Assembly: GCF_003144395.1 (NCBI RefSeq)
Contig: NZ_PENZ01000045.1
Coordinates: 1,220 to 65,219, forward strand
Source: Proteus faecis
Lineage (GTDB): Bacteria > Pseudomonadota > Gammaproteobacteria > Enterobacterales > Enterobacteriaceae
Length of the DNA stretch: 64,000 nucleotides
Direction: 5' to 3'
Below the pieces are notes generated by a model. The model did not search any database, was not told the origin of the DNA, and was given only the letters and a program-made list of their open reading frames with translations. Shown here piece by piece: positions 16,384 to 25,793 of this stretch (positions within the stretch are counted from its first letter, which is position 1; each line of letters starts with the position of its first letter). The translations under genes were made by a program, and so were the position numbers.

Positions 16384-18405
16384 TTAGAAGTTGTAGTTCA
16401 AACCGATATTGTAACGACGACCTTCTAATGTGGTATTAAAATGCTCTTGGTCAATGCGACGATCTAACACATTATAAACACCACCAATCACATTGAGTTG
16501 TTTGGTTAAGCTGTAGCTGGTTCCAATATCAACAAATGCATACGAAGGTGTACCATGTGACATCGATGTACGTGATAAGTAATCAGAGGTTTTACCACGG
16601 AAGTTAATACGCGCCCATGTTTCCATCTCTGGAGTGGTTTCCCAATTTAAGGTTGCATTCGCCATATGACGTGGCTGTTTATTTAATGGCTTACCTTTGA
16701 AATCACCACTTTTTTGCTCAGTATCCGTAAAGGTATAGTTAGCGGCTAAATTCCACTCTGGTGATATTGTCCAATTAAAGGTCGCTTCAATACCACGCAT
16801 ATTGGCTTTATCAACGTTAGTTCTATCACTCACAAAGTCATATGCATCACCACCATTACTCACACCATCACTTAAATTACAGTCACGGATCCCCGGCGCC
16901 ATTTTAGAACCGTCTTTATTGGTACGGCTATCACAACGGCGAACTTCCATAATCTTATCTTTAAAATCGGTATTGAAAAGACCTAAACTCGCCGTCAGAT
17001 TTTCACGGTTATCCCAGATAATCGAGATCTCTTCAGTGACTGATTTTTCAGGTTTTAAGCTTGGGTTACCATAAATAACAGCATCATAATTACCGCCACC
17101 AGTGCCTTGGCCCCATGAAGCCGTTGCTTGGCGTAAATCTGGTGAACGATAACCGGTAGATACCCCACCTTTTAATGTCCACTCATCAGTAAGATGCCAT
17201 ACACCATAAACTCGAGGTGTCCAATGCGTACCAAAGTTTTCATCTTTGTCCATACGCAGGCCGCCTGTTAAAGCAAAATCATTGGTCATAGCCCATTCAT
17301 CTTCAGCAAATAGTGCCCAGCTATAACGGTCTAATTTATTACTAGCTTTAAGTTTATTGCCTTCATCTTTTAACTCTTCGTAACGATATTGAGCACCGAC
17401 ACTTAAAGTATGATCTCCGAACATTAAAACAGTCTGATTACGCACAGTTGTGTCGTCATAATCCATTTTGCGGGATAGATTACGGTTTTCATCACGCTGA
17501 ACATAAGTATTCATGGTTCCAAAATCATAAATACCATCATGAGTCAGTGCATAGTGTGTTAGTTCATAATCAGTAAAGCTACTTTCAGGGGTTCTTCCTC
17601 GGCTAGGTAATCCTGATTTAGAATGCCAAACACGAGAATCACGATGTTGCTTATCTTTTTTAAACTCAAAATCAATCGTGTTTTGCTCATCAGGCGTCCA
17701 ACTTAAAGTACCACCCCCTGTTGCAGTGATCTGGCGGTTATAACCATTCACGATTTTATCTTCACTACGATGTGAATATTGCCCTTGAATTTTTAAGCCC
17801 AGCACATTATCAATTAATGGACCACCAGCATAAAAACTACCTTGATTAGTATTACCGGAGTCTTTACGCTCTGTGATAGTGCTGTCTGCACGTACACTAA
17901 AGTTCCACTCTTTTTGCGCTTTACGGGTAATAATATTAATAACCCCACCCATTGCATCTGAACCATATAAAGAAGACATTGGGCCACGTACAACTTCAAT
18001 ACGTTCAATAGCAGGCAACGGCGGTAACCAACCTTGTTCGATACCAGCATTATCACTATTAGGGCGCGTTTCACGCGATGCAACACGCTTACCATCAACC
18101 AAGATCATGGTATATTTTGCATCCATACCACGAATACTAATATCAGAACTACTTCCACCACCTGTGACTAATACACCTGGTACATCTTTTAGTGCATCTG
18201 TAACATCACGGTAAGATTTAGTTTCTAATTGTTCACGAGTGACAACAGAAACCGATGCAGGAGCATCTTCAACAGTTTGTTTAAAACCAGAAGCAGTTGT
18301 AACAATCAATTTTTCTACATTTTCTGCTGTTGCAGTCATAACAAAACTTGATGCAATAGCAGCAACAACGCCAAGCGCAATTTTATTTTTATTTAACACG
18401 ACCAT
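16384..18405 (-). CDS. TonB-dependent outer-membrane receptor, IrgA/CirA/Iha-like (catecholate siderophore type)
   Basis: This 673-residue receptor has a signal peptide (1-27, ending TATA), a TonB box around EKLIVTTA directly after cleavage, and a plug domain with SVSVVTREQLE, the DISIRGM motif, RIEVVRGPMSSLYGSDAMGGVINIITR and a 22-strand-type barrel ending in an aromatic residue (NYNF). Two cysteines near residue 500 (RRC, RDC) resemble the extracellular pair found in IrgA/CirA-type receptors. It would bind a ferric siderophore and import it with TonB energy. The start is supported by GGAG eight bases upstream. It is the last gene of an apparent operon with a FecCD permease and a FecE ATPase, which supports an iron role. 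The ligand cannot be read from the sequence; IreA- or Iha-like naming is possible. Confidence 0.88.
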   Translation of the reverse strand: MVVLNKNKIALGVVAAIASSFVMTATAENVEKLIVTTASGFKQTVEDAPASVSVVTREQLETKSYRDVTDALKDVPGVLVTGGGSSSDISIRGMDAKYTMILVDGKRVASRETRPNSDNAGIEQGWLPPLPAIERIEVVRGPMSSLYGSDAMGGVINIITRKAQKEWNFSVRADSTITERKDSGNTNQGSFYAGGPLIDNVLGLKIQGQYSHRSEDKIVNGYNRQITATGGGTLSWTPDEQNTIDFEFKKDKQHRDSRVWHSKSGLPSRGRTPESSFTDYELTHYALTHDGIYDFGTMNTYVQRDENRNLSRKMDYDDTTVRNQTVLMFGDHTLSVGAQYRYEELKDEGNKLKASNKLDRYSWALFAEDEWAMTNDFALTGGLRMDKDENFGTHWTPRVYGVWHLTDEWTLKGGVSTGYRSPDLRQATASWGQGTGGGNYDAVIYGNPSLKPEKSVTEEISIIWDNRENLTASLGLFNTDFKDKIMEVRRCDSRTNKDGSKMAPGIRDCNLSDGVSNGGDAYDFVSDRTNVDKANMRGIEATFNWTISPEWNLAANYTFTDTEQKSGDFKGKPLNKQPRHMANATLNWETTPEMETWARINFRGKTSDYLSRTSMSHGTPSYAFVDIGTSYSLTKQLNVIGGVYNVLDRRIDQEHFNTTLEGRRYNIGLNYNF

Positions 18406-18474
18406 TCCCGATTCTCCAAGAATATATTCTTTAAGTTTTATATAGATGGATATATCGACAGTTGCTCAAAAATT

Positions 18475-18497
18475 AGGGTAATAAATTTAATTACCCT
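18475..18497 (-). terminator. Perfect dyad between the ABC ATPase and receptor genes (weak terminator or operator)
   Basis: AGGGTAAT and ATTACCCT form a perfect 8-bp inverted repeat with a seven-base spacer. On the minus strand it is followed by AATTTTTG, a weak U tract. It lies in the 171-base gap before the receptor gene. It could partly end transcription from the ABC genes or bind a dimeric regulator; I cannot decide. Confidence 0.4.
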
Positions 18498-18576
18498 TGT
18501 TTATTTTAATATTATTTTTATATCCCTATTTACTGCATCCCTATATTTACTTCTTCTCTCTTTCTTTTTTACTTCT

Positions 18577-19359
18577 CTATATTTTATCCACTAAACCATC
18601 AATAATAATTTGAGGTATTCCTTGTGAACAATATTCCAATCTACCTTGAACACCATAAACATCAGCAAGGCTTTGTGCCGTAATAACCTTATCTGGCGCA
18701 CCTTGTGCAATTAACTGTCCTTGTTTCAACATTAATATATGTTCGCCATGTCGTAAGGCGATATTAATATCGTGAACAACTACGACAGTAATAATATTTC
18801 TGCGATGTGTTTCTTTAGCGACTAAATCCATTACATGATATTGGTAATTAAGATCTAGCGCGCTTAATGGCTCATCCAATAATAATAAAGAGGGTTGTCT
18901 AATTAATGATTGAGCAAGCCCAACTAATTGTTTTTGACCACCCGATAATTCATCTAAATAACGTAGTGCTAAATGCTCAATACCTAATTGACGCAATAAG
19001 TGCATCACTTGAGCTTCACTATGTTCATTATGTAATCCACCTGAAGCACGTTGCGCCACAATTATGGATTCTAATACATGTAAATGAACACCAGCAGGTA
19101 ATGTTTGTGGCAAATAGACTACATTTTGAGCTCGTTGTGCAAAATTCATCGACGCAAGATCGTTGCCATCTAAACTGACAACACCCGATGATTTATTTAA
19201 TCCAGCCAGCGCTCTTAATAATGTTGATTTTCCACTACCATTTGGCCCCAACAATACAGTGACCTTTCCTTTTGGTAATGTCTCAACATCCAGCGCCTTA
19301 ATAATAAGATGTTTAGCATATCCGGCATTAAAGCCTTGGATCTTTAATCCTTCCATCAT
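18577..19359 (-). CDS. ABC transporter ATP-binding protein, FecE/FepC/BtuD family
   Basis: This 260-residue ATPase has Walker A GPNGSGKST at 38-46, the signature LSGGQKQL near 138, Walker B LLLLDEPLSALD near 160 and the switch histidine in VVHDIN. That is the pattern of ATPases that power FecCD-type importers of iron-siderophore or cobalamin. Its ATG overlaps the stop codon of the permease gene by one base (TAATG), so the two are translationally coupled. The TonB receptor 171 bases downstream points to siderophore uptake. No binding-protein gene is adjacent. Confidence 0.9.
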   Translation of the reverse strand: MMEGLKIQGFNAGYAKHLIIKALDVETLPKGKVTVLLGPNGSGKSTLLRALAGLNKSSGVVSLDGNDLASMNFAQRAQNVVYLPQTLPAGVHLHVLESIIVAQRASGGLHNEHSEAQVMHLLRQLGIEHLALRYLDELSGGQKQLVGLAQSLIRQPSLLLLDEPLSALDLNYQYHVMDLVAKETHRRNIITVVVVHDINIALRHGEHILMLKQGQLIAQGAPDKVITAQSLADVYGVQGRLEYCSQGIPQIIIDGLVDKI

Positions 19360-20447
19360 TAGATATTCCCCTTATGACGTAAAATCATACTGAGGAAAAA
19401 TGGCACTCCCACCAGCGATGTCACAATACCCACAGGAATAATTACACCAGGTATTAAATTTTTAGAAGTAATAGACGCCAATGATAAAACTAAAGCACCA
19501 ATTAATGCGCTCCCTGGCAGATAGAACCGATGATCTTCACCAAACATCATGCGAGCAATATGGGGGGCAACTAAACCAATAAAAGCAATTGGCCCAACAA
19601 AAGCAACTGCGAGCGCTGTTAAAATACTGATACGCAGTAATGAGCCTAATCTTAAACGCTTTACATCAATACCAAAGCTAATCGCTCTATCTTCACCTAA
19701 TCGTAATGCAGTTAATTTCCATGAGCTCACCCATGAAATCACCATAATGACAGCAAAAGCACTCGCCATAACACCGAGTTTTACCCATGTTGCACGCGTT
19801 AAACTTCCCATAGTCCAGAAAACCAGACCTTGGAGCGTATCTTCTGTTGCAATAAATTGCATCATTGAGACTAATGCATTAAAGGTAAACACCATAGCAA
19901 TACCAAAAAGCACCACTCCAGATGTAGGAACACGAGTCCAACGGGTTATCCCGTCTAATAATAAAGCGGATAATAGTGCAAAGAGAAATGCATTCGCCGA
20001 AATAAACCATTGGTCAGGAATACCCGGAATACCAATACCTAAAACTATTGCTAATGCAGCACCAAATGAAGCTGCATTTGATAAACCGAGTGTGAATGGG
20101 CTTGCTAACGGGTTATTTAGAATAGTTTGCATTTCTGCCCCCGCGAGTCCTAGCGACATCCCTACCACAACTGCCATTAAGGCATAAGGTAAACGGATAT
20201 CCCATACAATCACTCGCGAACCCGCATCAACAAGCTCAGGTTGAAAAAGGGTTGTTAATAATTTATCAAATGATAAGCCTGAAGGCCCCATGGTAAAATC
20301 TAACACCACTGAGCCACAAATAATTAAAGCGATAATTCCCAACCATAGCATGCGTTTATTCATCATTTTTCGATAATGGGTTTTTACATTATCTGATGCG
20401 TTTTTTTCATGCTCTTGTGTAGTAAGTCTCTCTGATATAATGCTCAT
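19359..20447 (-). CDS. FecCD-family iron/siderophore ABC permease
   Basis: This 362-residue inner-membrane protein has about ten hydrophobic helices after a hydrophilic N-terminal extension of some 33 residues. Family motifs are visible: RLPYALMAVVVGMSLGLAGAEMQ, NNPLASPFTLGLSNAASFGA, SFGIDVKRLR and FVGLVAPHIAR (here FIGLVAPHIARM), the last being the coupling helix region that contacts the ATPase. One permease gene is present, so it would act as a homodimer like BtuC, or with a partner elsewhere. The Shine-Dalgarno sequence before ATG 20447 is poor; MMNKRM at residues 28-33 is an alternative start. Confidence 0.88.
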   Translation of the reverse strand: MSIISERLTTQEHEKNASDNVKTHYRKMMNKRMLWLGIIALIICGSVVLDFTMGPSGLSFDKLLTTLFQPELVDAGSRVIVWDIRLPYALMAVVVGMSLGLAGAEMQTILNNPLASPFTLGLSNAASFGAALAIVLGIGIPGIPDQWFISANAFLFALLSALLLDGITRWTRVPTSGVVLFGIAMVFTFNALVSMMQFIATEDTLQGLVFWTMGSLTRATWVKLGVMASAFAVIMVISWVSSWKLTALRLGEDRAISFGIDVKRLRLGSLLRISILTALAVAFVGPIAFIGLVAPHIARMMFGEDHRFYLPGSALIGALVLSLASITSKNLIPGVIIPVGIVTSLVGVPFFLSMILRHKGNI

Positions 20448-20866
20448 ATCAATTGTTGTACCTAATTTTTTTTCTACGCTTTTCTGCTCCTGCCAACACG
20501 TTCAATAGGCAAAAACACACCGTACAACTCATCAACTGTATTTTATGTATAAAAAACCAATTATTAATTTGAGACATTTTATTCATCAAAGAGGTGAGTC
20601 GTACAATAATTACACAGTGAAAGATATTCACTGTATAACTGATTATATTTCGATAAGTTATTGGTTGGTGGTATTGAGCACTAGAAAAACTAATTCTTAT
20701 TAGAGCCATTACATTAATCATATAAATTACAACCAATAGCGTCATTATTTTATTTTCAGCAAATAAATTACACGCTAACAATAAAGCAAATAATAACTAT
20801 TATCAATGCGATTAATAATATAATTAGATTTTTTTGTGTCTTTTTTATAACTGACAGGTTAAAAAA
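20448..20866. other. Upstream region of the ABC/TonB operon
   Basis: No gene is convincing here. An open frame of 110 codons (20449-20781, minus) ends one base before the permease start, but its sequence looks like translated AT-rich noise. A candidate Fur box lies at 20791-20805, and a small inverted repeat CTAAT/ATTAG lies near 20687-20702. If the Fur box marks the promoter, the operon has a leader of about 340 bases. Confidence 0.5.
20791..20805. promoter_or_regulatory. Candidate Fur box
   Basis: TAATAAC-T-ATTATCA matches the 7-1-7 Fur motif TGATAAT-n-ATTATCA at 12 of 14 positions, with a perfect right half. It lies upstream of the ABC permease-ATPase-TonB receptor genes, which is where iron-dependent repression would be expected. 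It is 340 bases from the first start codon, which lowers confidence. Confidence 0.5.
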
Positions 20867-20914
20867 TAAAAAAACGCCCGTTTTATAGTGATAATCATCA
20901 CAAAACAGGCATTT
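20867..20914 (-). terminator. Intrinsic terminator of lysP
   Basis: On the minus strand GCCTGTTTT pairs with AAAACGGGC (one G-U pair), with an inner GTGAT/ATCAC stem, followed by GTTTTTTTATTTTTT. It lies about 20 bases after the lysP stop. Confidence 0.85.
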
Positions 20915-20933
20915 TAATAACTTGATTTATAGA

Positions 20934-22421
20934 TTATTTTTTATTCGAAATATGTGTTGGAAATTCCATTTCATTATAACGAATAAAGCGGGTTTTCTTC
21001 ACGATCTTATAAGTAAACCAAATCAATAAAAATAATGGGATACCAATATAAGTTGCAATTACACCATACCAATCAATCGTGTCTTCTAAGAAAGCTTGGT
21101 AATTTTGGCCTAATGTAATAATTAAACACAATATAAAGGCAAAAATAGGACCAATTGGGAAGAAACCGGAACGATAAGGTAAGTCATTTAAATCACGACC
21201 TTGCGCAACATAACCTTTACGGAATCGATAGTGGCTAATCGCAATACCTAACCATGCAATAAAACCAGTCATACCCGAAGTATTTAATAACCACAAATAG
21301 ACAGTTTGGTTTCCGTACATTGAGCTTAAAAAGCATAGACCAGCCACAACGGTTGTCGCATAAAGTGCATTGCGTGGCACACCGTTTTTAGATAATTTAC
21401 CAAAACATTTTGGTGCTTTGCCTTCTCTTGCTAATGTAAACAACATGCGCGTTGATGCATACATACCTGAGTTACCAGCAGAAAGTACCGCTGTTAAGAT
21501 AACCGCATTCATGATGGCAGCCGCGGACAATAATCCCGCATTTTTAAAGACTAGCGTAAATGGACTAACACTAATATCACCAACCTCATTACGTAGTAAG
21601 CTAGGATCAGTGTAAGGGATAATTAAGCTAATAATTAAAATTGCAAAGATATAAAATAATAAGATACGCCAGAATACTTTACGCACAGCTTTTGGAATAT
21701 TTTTAGCCGGATCTTTAGATTCACCCGCTGCAATACCAATTAATTCTGTACCTTGAAATGAGAAACCAACAATCATGGCAACACCAATCATTGCGGCAAA
21801 TCCCCCCGCAAAAGGTGCGTCGCCAATTTCCCAATTATGCCAACCTGCGTTTTCGGCACCTTTCATAATGCCAGTGATCATCGCAATACCCACAATAATA
21901 AAAATAATTACTGTGGAAACTTTGATTAATGAGAACCAATATTCTGCCTCACCAAAGCCTTTTACCGAGATATAGTTGAGTAAGAAAATAACGCCTAGAA
22001 ATAAAGCACTCCAGATCCAACCATCAACATCAGGGAACCAATAAAGCATCACTAATTGTGCAGCAACAAGGTCAACAGCAATAGTAACAGCCCAGTTATA
22101 CCAATAGTTCCAGCCTAATGCGAAACCAAAGCCTTCTTCTACATACTTCGAACCGTATGTTGAGAATGAGCCGGAAACTGGCATAAAGGCGGCTAGTTCT
22201 CCAAGGCTTGTCATTAGAAAATAGACCATTAATCCAATTAAAGCATAAGAGAGTAATGCCCCACCCGGCCCAGCTTGAGCAACAGTTGCACCTGATGCAA
22301 CAAAAAGCCCTGTACCAATCGAACCACCAATAGCGATCATCGCTAAATGTCGCGCTTTTAACTCTCTGCGCAAAGTGCGTACTGCGCCCGAACCAGCAGT
22401 ACTATTTTGTTGTTCTGACAT
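20934..22421 (-). CDS. lysP: Lysine permease LysP (APC family)
   Basis: This 495-residue transporter has 12 predicted membrane helices. It starts with the hydrophilic LRRELKARHLAMIAIGGSIGTGLFVASG signature of bacterial basic amino-acid permeases and matches E. coli LysP in length and in segments such as GWNYWYNWAVTIAVDL, SFQGTELIGIAAGES and GNSGMYASTRMLF. It imports lysine by proton symport; in E. coli LysP also restrains the CadC regulator. It sits beside yeiE and yeiH, as in E. coli. Confidence 0.95.
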   Translation of the reverse strand: MSEQQNSTAGSGAVRTLRRELKARHLAMIAIGGSIGTGLFVASGATVAQAGPGGALLSYALIGLMVYFLMTSLGELAAFMPVSGSFSTYGSKYVEEGFGFALGWNYWYNWAVTIAVDLVAAQLVMLYWFPDVDGWIWSALFLGVIFLLNYISVKGFGEAEYWFSLIKVSTVIIFIIVGIAMITGIMKGAENAGWHNWEIGDAPFAGGFAAMIGVAMIVGFSFQGTELIGIAAGESKDPAKNIPKAVRKVFWRILLFYIFAILIISLIIPYTDPSLLRNEVGDISVSPFTLVFKNAGLLSAAAIMNAVILTAVLSAGNSGMYASTRMLFTLAREGKAPKCFGKLSKNGVPRNALYATTVVAGLCFLSSMYGNQTVYLWLLNTSGMTGFIAWLGIAISHYRFRKGYVAQGRDLNDLPYRSGFFPIGPIFAFILCLIITLGQNYQAFLEDTIDWYGVIATYIGIPLFLLIWFTYKIVKKTRFIRYNEMEFPTHISNKK

Positions 22422-22539
22422 AACATTCCACTTTTATATTCACTTTTCTAACGAGGATTGTAGCAAATCTGTCGTTCGTGAATAGCAAGGATCTAGGATT
22501 ATAAGATACCTTCATGATCGGGCGTCAATTATTAGCAAT

Positions 22540-23433
22540 TTATGAAAAATTGCCGATTAAGTGTTCAGCATTACAGTACGTCAGCAGTTTTTTCAGTGCA
22601 TCAGAGACATGTTTTTGACGATGATATACAAGATATAAAGTTCGTTGTAAGGTCAGCCCTTCTACTTTTATCTCTTTTAATGAGCCGTTATTAATCTGCT
22701 CTTCAATAACTCGACGAGATAAACAGCTGATCCCCATTTCATACATCACAGCGTGTTTAATTGCTTCTGAGTTACCTAATTCCATTTCAATGCGATAACC
22801 CGGTAAAGAAGCAAATAGAAGATGGTTAAGTACATCTCGAGTTCCCGAACCATTTTCTCGTAAAATCCAAGGCGCTGACTGTAAATCAGTTAAAGTCACA
22901 TTTGGGATTTTAGCTAACGGATGTTCAGGCGAGCAAAAAATAACCATTTCATCTAAAAGCCATTTCTGGCTAATCAATTCAGAACTTTGGCAAGCGCCTT
23001 CAATTAATCCTAGATCAACACGGAATTCGCTCACTAATTTAACGACTTCCTCTGTATTTCCAATGCTCATTTCTAGTGGAATATCAGGATAATTATGATG
23101 AAAATTCCCCAACATTTGAGGTAGAATATAATTACCTATAGTTGTACTTGCAGCGATGCGTAAAGCACCATTTCCCGCTTGGAATAACTGCTCCACTTCC
23201 GTTGCTCGTTCAAGCAAAGATAATGCTCTAGGGTAAAGTAATCTCCCATGTTCATTTGTAACGAGCCGTTTTCCCACTCTATCAAAAAGCTGTACACCTA
23301 GTTGGCTTTCGAGATCAGTTAAAGATGCACTGACAGCAGATTGAGATAAAGCAAGCTGTTGTGATGCTTGCGTTGTAGAACCACTCTTGAGAACTTCAGT
23401 AAAGACTTCCAGCTGCCGCAACGTAATTCGCAT
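22540..23433 (-). CDS. yeiE: LysR-family regulator YeiE
   Basis: This 297-residue LysR-type regulator has an N-terminal winged helix-turn-helix ([22 protein letters not shown], then [13 protein letters not shown]) and a C-terminal substrate-binding domain. It matches E. coli YeiE closely ([35 protein letters not shown]). In E. coli YeiE has been linked to sulfite and iron responses and to yeiH. I prefer ATG 23433 to the ATG two codons earlier because GGTGGA is then seven bases away and the N-terminus matches E. coli. It is divergent from yeiH, the normal arrangement of a LysR gene and its target. Confidence 0.93.
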   Translation of the reverse strand: MRITLRQLEVFTEVLKSGSTTQASQQLALSQSAVSASLTDLESQLGVQLFDRVGKRLVTNEHGRLLYPRALSLLERATEVEQLFQAGNGALRIAASTTIGNYILPQMLGNFHHNYPDIPLEMSIGNTEEVVKLVSEFRVDLGLIEGACQSSELISQKWLLDEMVIFCSPEHPLAKIPNVTLTDLQSAPWILRENGSGTRDVLNHLLFASLPGYRIEMELGNSEAIKHAVMYEMGISCLSRRVIEEQINNGSLKEIKVEGLTLQRTLYLVYHRQKHVSDALKKLLTYCNAEHLIGNFS

Positions 23434-23617
23434 ATCCATTCCACCCTTGAGCCGTCATTGTAATAACATACTATCCACAAACCAGTAACATACCAAGTAC
23501 ATTTAAGAAAATACACCTATATTAATATTACTGGTTATTATTATAAAAATAATGAGTTTAATAAATAAGATTGCTTGTTATATGCTTATGCAAAATTCAT
23601 ATAAACAAGGTTTTTCT

Positions 23618-24712
23618 ATGTCAGAGCAAAGTCAAACTATTACATTGGCGAAAAAATGTGTTACTCCAGTTTATCGCTGGCTTCCTGGTTTATTACTAAC
23701 TGGCGTATTAACTGCGCTTGCTATTTATATTGGTGATATCCCTTGGTTTTCTAGCATGGGTTTAGGCGCATTAACACTGGCAATCTTATTCGGTATTATT
23801 GTGGGTAATACTTTTTATCCTGTTGCAAAGCCTTATAGTGATGAAGGTGTAAAATTCGCTAAACACTATTTATTACGTGCAGGTATTATTCTATACGGTT
23901 TTAGGCTGACATTTCAGCAAATTGCAGATGTAGGCGCAACAGGTTTAATTATAGATGCGATTATGCTGGCATCGACTTTTCTTATTGCAATGTGGATTGG
24001 TCGAAAATATTTCGGCCTAGATGAACAAACGGTGATTTTAATTGGCGCAGGTAGCAGTATCTGTGGTGCTGCAGCTGTTATGGCAACAGAGCCTGTAGTT
24101 AAAGCACAAGCAAGCCAAGTCGCTGTTGCTGTTTCTACTGTTGTGATTTTCGGCACGATTGGTATTTTTCTTTATCCTTGGTTCTATCACTTAAATGCAT
24201 TTGCAGGCTGGCTACCATTTACAGAAGAAACCTTTGGTATTTTCTCTGGTTCAACAATTCACGAAGTGGCTCAAGTTGTCGCAGTAGGACACTCTATTAG
24301 CCCTGATGCTGAAAATGCAGCGGTTATTAGTAAAATGATCCGTGTAATGATGCTAGCACCATTCTTAATTATTCTTTCAACTTATTTAAGTAAGAAGAAA
24401 AGTAAGGCAAACAATGGCGCACAAGCTACTGAGAAAAACCCAATTACTATTCCTTGGTTTGCCGTATTCTTTATTTTAATGGCGGGATTTAACTCTTTGA
24501 ATTTAATTCCAGCGCCTATTGTTAGTTACATTGTGACTATCGATACTATTCTATTAGCAATGGCCATGGTCGCACTAGGTTTAACAACGCATATTAGTGC
24601 TATCCGACAAGCTGGCGTCAAACCGTTATTGTTAGCATTATTATTATTTTTCTGGTTAACCCTAGGTGGGGCGATGATTAATATCTTTATTCAAACTGTG
24701 CTGATGTCTTAG
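23618..24712 (+). CDS. yeiH: YeiH/YadS-type putative sulfate exporter (UPF0324)
   Basis: This 364-residue inner-membrane protein has about 10-11 hydrophobic helices. It matches E. coli Yei[77 protein letters not shown] and [10 protein letters not shown]. The family is described as putative sulfate exporters. An in-frame ATG lies 22 codons earlier, but ATG 23618 has AAGG seven bases upstream and gives the family length. It is divergent from yeiE, its likely regulator. Confidence 0.92.
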   Translation: MSEQSQTITLAKKCVTPVYRWLPGLLLTGVLTALAIYIGDIPWFSSMGLGALTLAILFGIIVGNTFYPVAKPYSDEGVKFAKHYLLRAGIILYGFRLTFQQIADVGATGLIIDAIMLASTFLIAMWIGRKYFGLDEQTVILIGAGSSICGAAAVMATEPVVKAQASQVAVAVSTVVIFGTIGIFLYPWFYHLNAFAGWLPFTEETFGIFSGSTIHEVAQVVAVGHSISPDAENAAVISKMIRVMMLAPFLIILSTYLSKKKSKANNGAQATEKNPITIPWFAVFFILMAGFNSLNLIPAPIVSYIVTIDTILLAMAMVALGLTTHISAIRQAGVKPLLLALLLFFWLTLGGAMINIFIQTVLMS

Positions 24713-24773
24713 TCGGAATATCGATTAAAAATAATCCCCTTTTAAATTTCGACTTGAGAAGTATTTTTAGATT

Positions 24774-24801
24774 GCGCAACTATTTTTAGTTGCGCTTTTT
24801 T
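24774..24801 (+). terminator. Intrinsic terminator of yeiH
   Basis: A 9-bp stem GCGCAACTA/TAGTTGCGC with a four-base T loop is followed by six T on the plus strand, 61 bases after the yeiH stop codon. Confidence 0.9.
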
Positions 24802-24878
24802 GCTTTTATTATCTCAATATGATGTTATACGCAGTATATTTGTTATCATGGTGTAAAATAAATCTAAGGAGAGAAATA

Positions 24879-25721
24879 ATGAAATTTGTTGGCGCACATG
24901 TCAGTGCTGCTGGTGGCGTCGATCAGGCGGTATTACGCGCACATGAAATAAAAGCTACTGCATTTGCCCTTTTTACTAAGAATCAGCGTCAGTGGAAAGC
25001 CGCGCCATTATCCACAGAAGTCATTGATAAATTTAAAAAGAACTGCGAGCTTTATAATTATACCCCTTCTCAAATTTTACCTCATGACAGTTATCTCATT
25101 AACTTAGGCCATCCTGAAGAAGATGCTCTCGAAAAATCGAGAGACGCATTTCTAGATGAAATGCAACGTTGTGAACAACTGGGTATCGAATTACTGAATT
25201 TTCATCCAGGAAGTCATTTAAATAAGATTGATGTTGATAAGTGTCTACAAAAAATTGCCCAATCAATTAACATCACTTTAGAAAAAACTAAAAATGTCAC
25301 TGCTGTGATTGAAAATACTGCTGGGCAGGGAACAAATTTAGGCTATCGCTTTGAACATCTAGCCGCCATTATTGATGGCGTAGAAGATAAATCTCGTGTA
25401 GGCGTTTGTATTGATACTTGCCACACTTTCGCCGCTGGTTATGATCTAAGAACGATTGAAGATTGCGAAAAAACATTCGCTGAATTTGAAAAGGTTGTCG
25501 GCTTTCAATATCTAAAAGCGATGCACCTTAATGATGCAAAAAGTGAATTAGCCAGTCGTGTAGACCGCCACCATAGTTTAGGTGAAGGTAATATAGGTAA
25601 AGTGCCTTTTAGTTATATTATGCAAGATAAACGTTTTGATGGTATTCCGCTGATTTTAGAAACTATTAATCCTGATATTTGGCCTGAAGAAATTGCTTGG
25701 TTGAAATCACAACAACCCTAA
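24879..25721 (+). CDS. nfo: Endonuclease IV (AP endonuclease)
   Basis: This 280-residue enzyme cleaves DNA 5' of abasic sites and some oxidised bases in base excision repair. It is an AP-endonuclease TIM barrel with three zinc ions. Metal ligands of the family can be seen in [50 protein letters not shown] and [10 protein letters not shown] start it at ATG 24879 ([13 protein letters not shown]), behind AAGGAGAG; an earlier in-frame ATG at 24819 would add 20 residues that E. coli Nfo lacks. Length agrees with E. coli Nfo (285). Confidence 0.95.
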   Translation: MKFVGAHVSAAGGVDQAVLRAHEIKATAFALFTKNQRQWKAAPLSTEVIDKFKKNCELYNYTPSQILPHDSYLINLGHPEEDALEKSRDAFLDEMQRCEQLGIELLNFHPGSHLNKIDVDKCLQKIAQSINITLEKTKNVTAVIENTAGQGTNLGYRFEHLAAIIDGVEDKSRVGVCIDTCHTFAAGYDLRTIEDCEKTFAEFEKVVGFQYLKAMHLNDAKSELASRVDRHHSLGEGNIGKVPFSYIMQDKRFDGIPLILETINPDIWPEEIAWLKSQQP

Positions 25722-25743
25722 CCACAATACTAACAGTAATGAG

Positions 25744-25789
25744 ATTTGCGGTTTATACGATTTTCGTTTTATAACAATAAACCGCAAAT
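25744..25789. terminator. Bidirectional terminator between nfo and fruK
   Basis: A perfect 13-bp inverted repeat (ATTTGCGGTTTAT at 25744-25756, its complement at 25777-25789) sits between the convergent nfo and fruK stop codons. T-rich tracts lie on both sides. Confidence 0.75.
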
Positions 25790-25793
25790 TAGT

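Noticed and set aside
19549-20187. Plus-strand frame of 212 codons
   Set aside because: It lies fully antisense to the FecCD permease gene, whose hydrophobic codons leave the opposite strand open. No family motif is visible.
20449-20781. Minus-strand frame of 110 codons ending one base before the permease ATG
   Set aside because: Composition is like random AT-rich translation, there is no good ribosome-binding site or recognisable domain. Kept only as a possible leader in the Part 2 finding.
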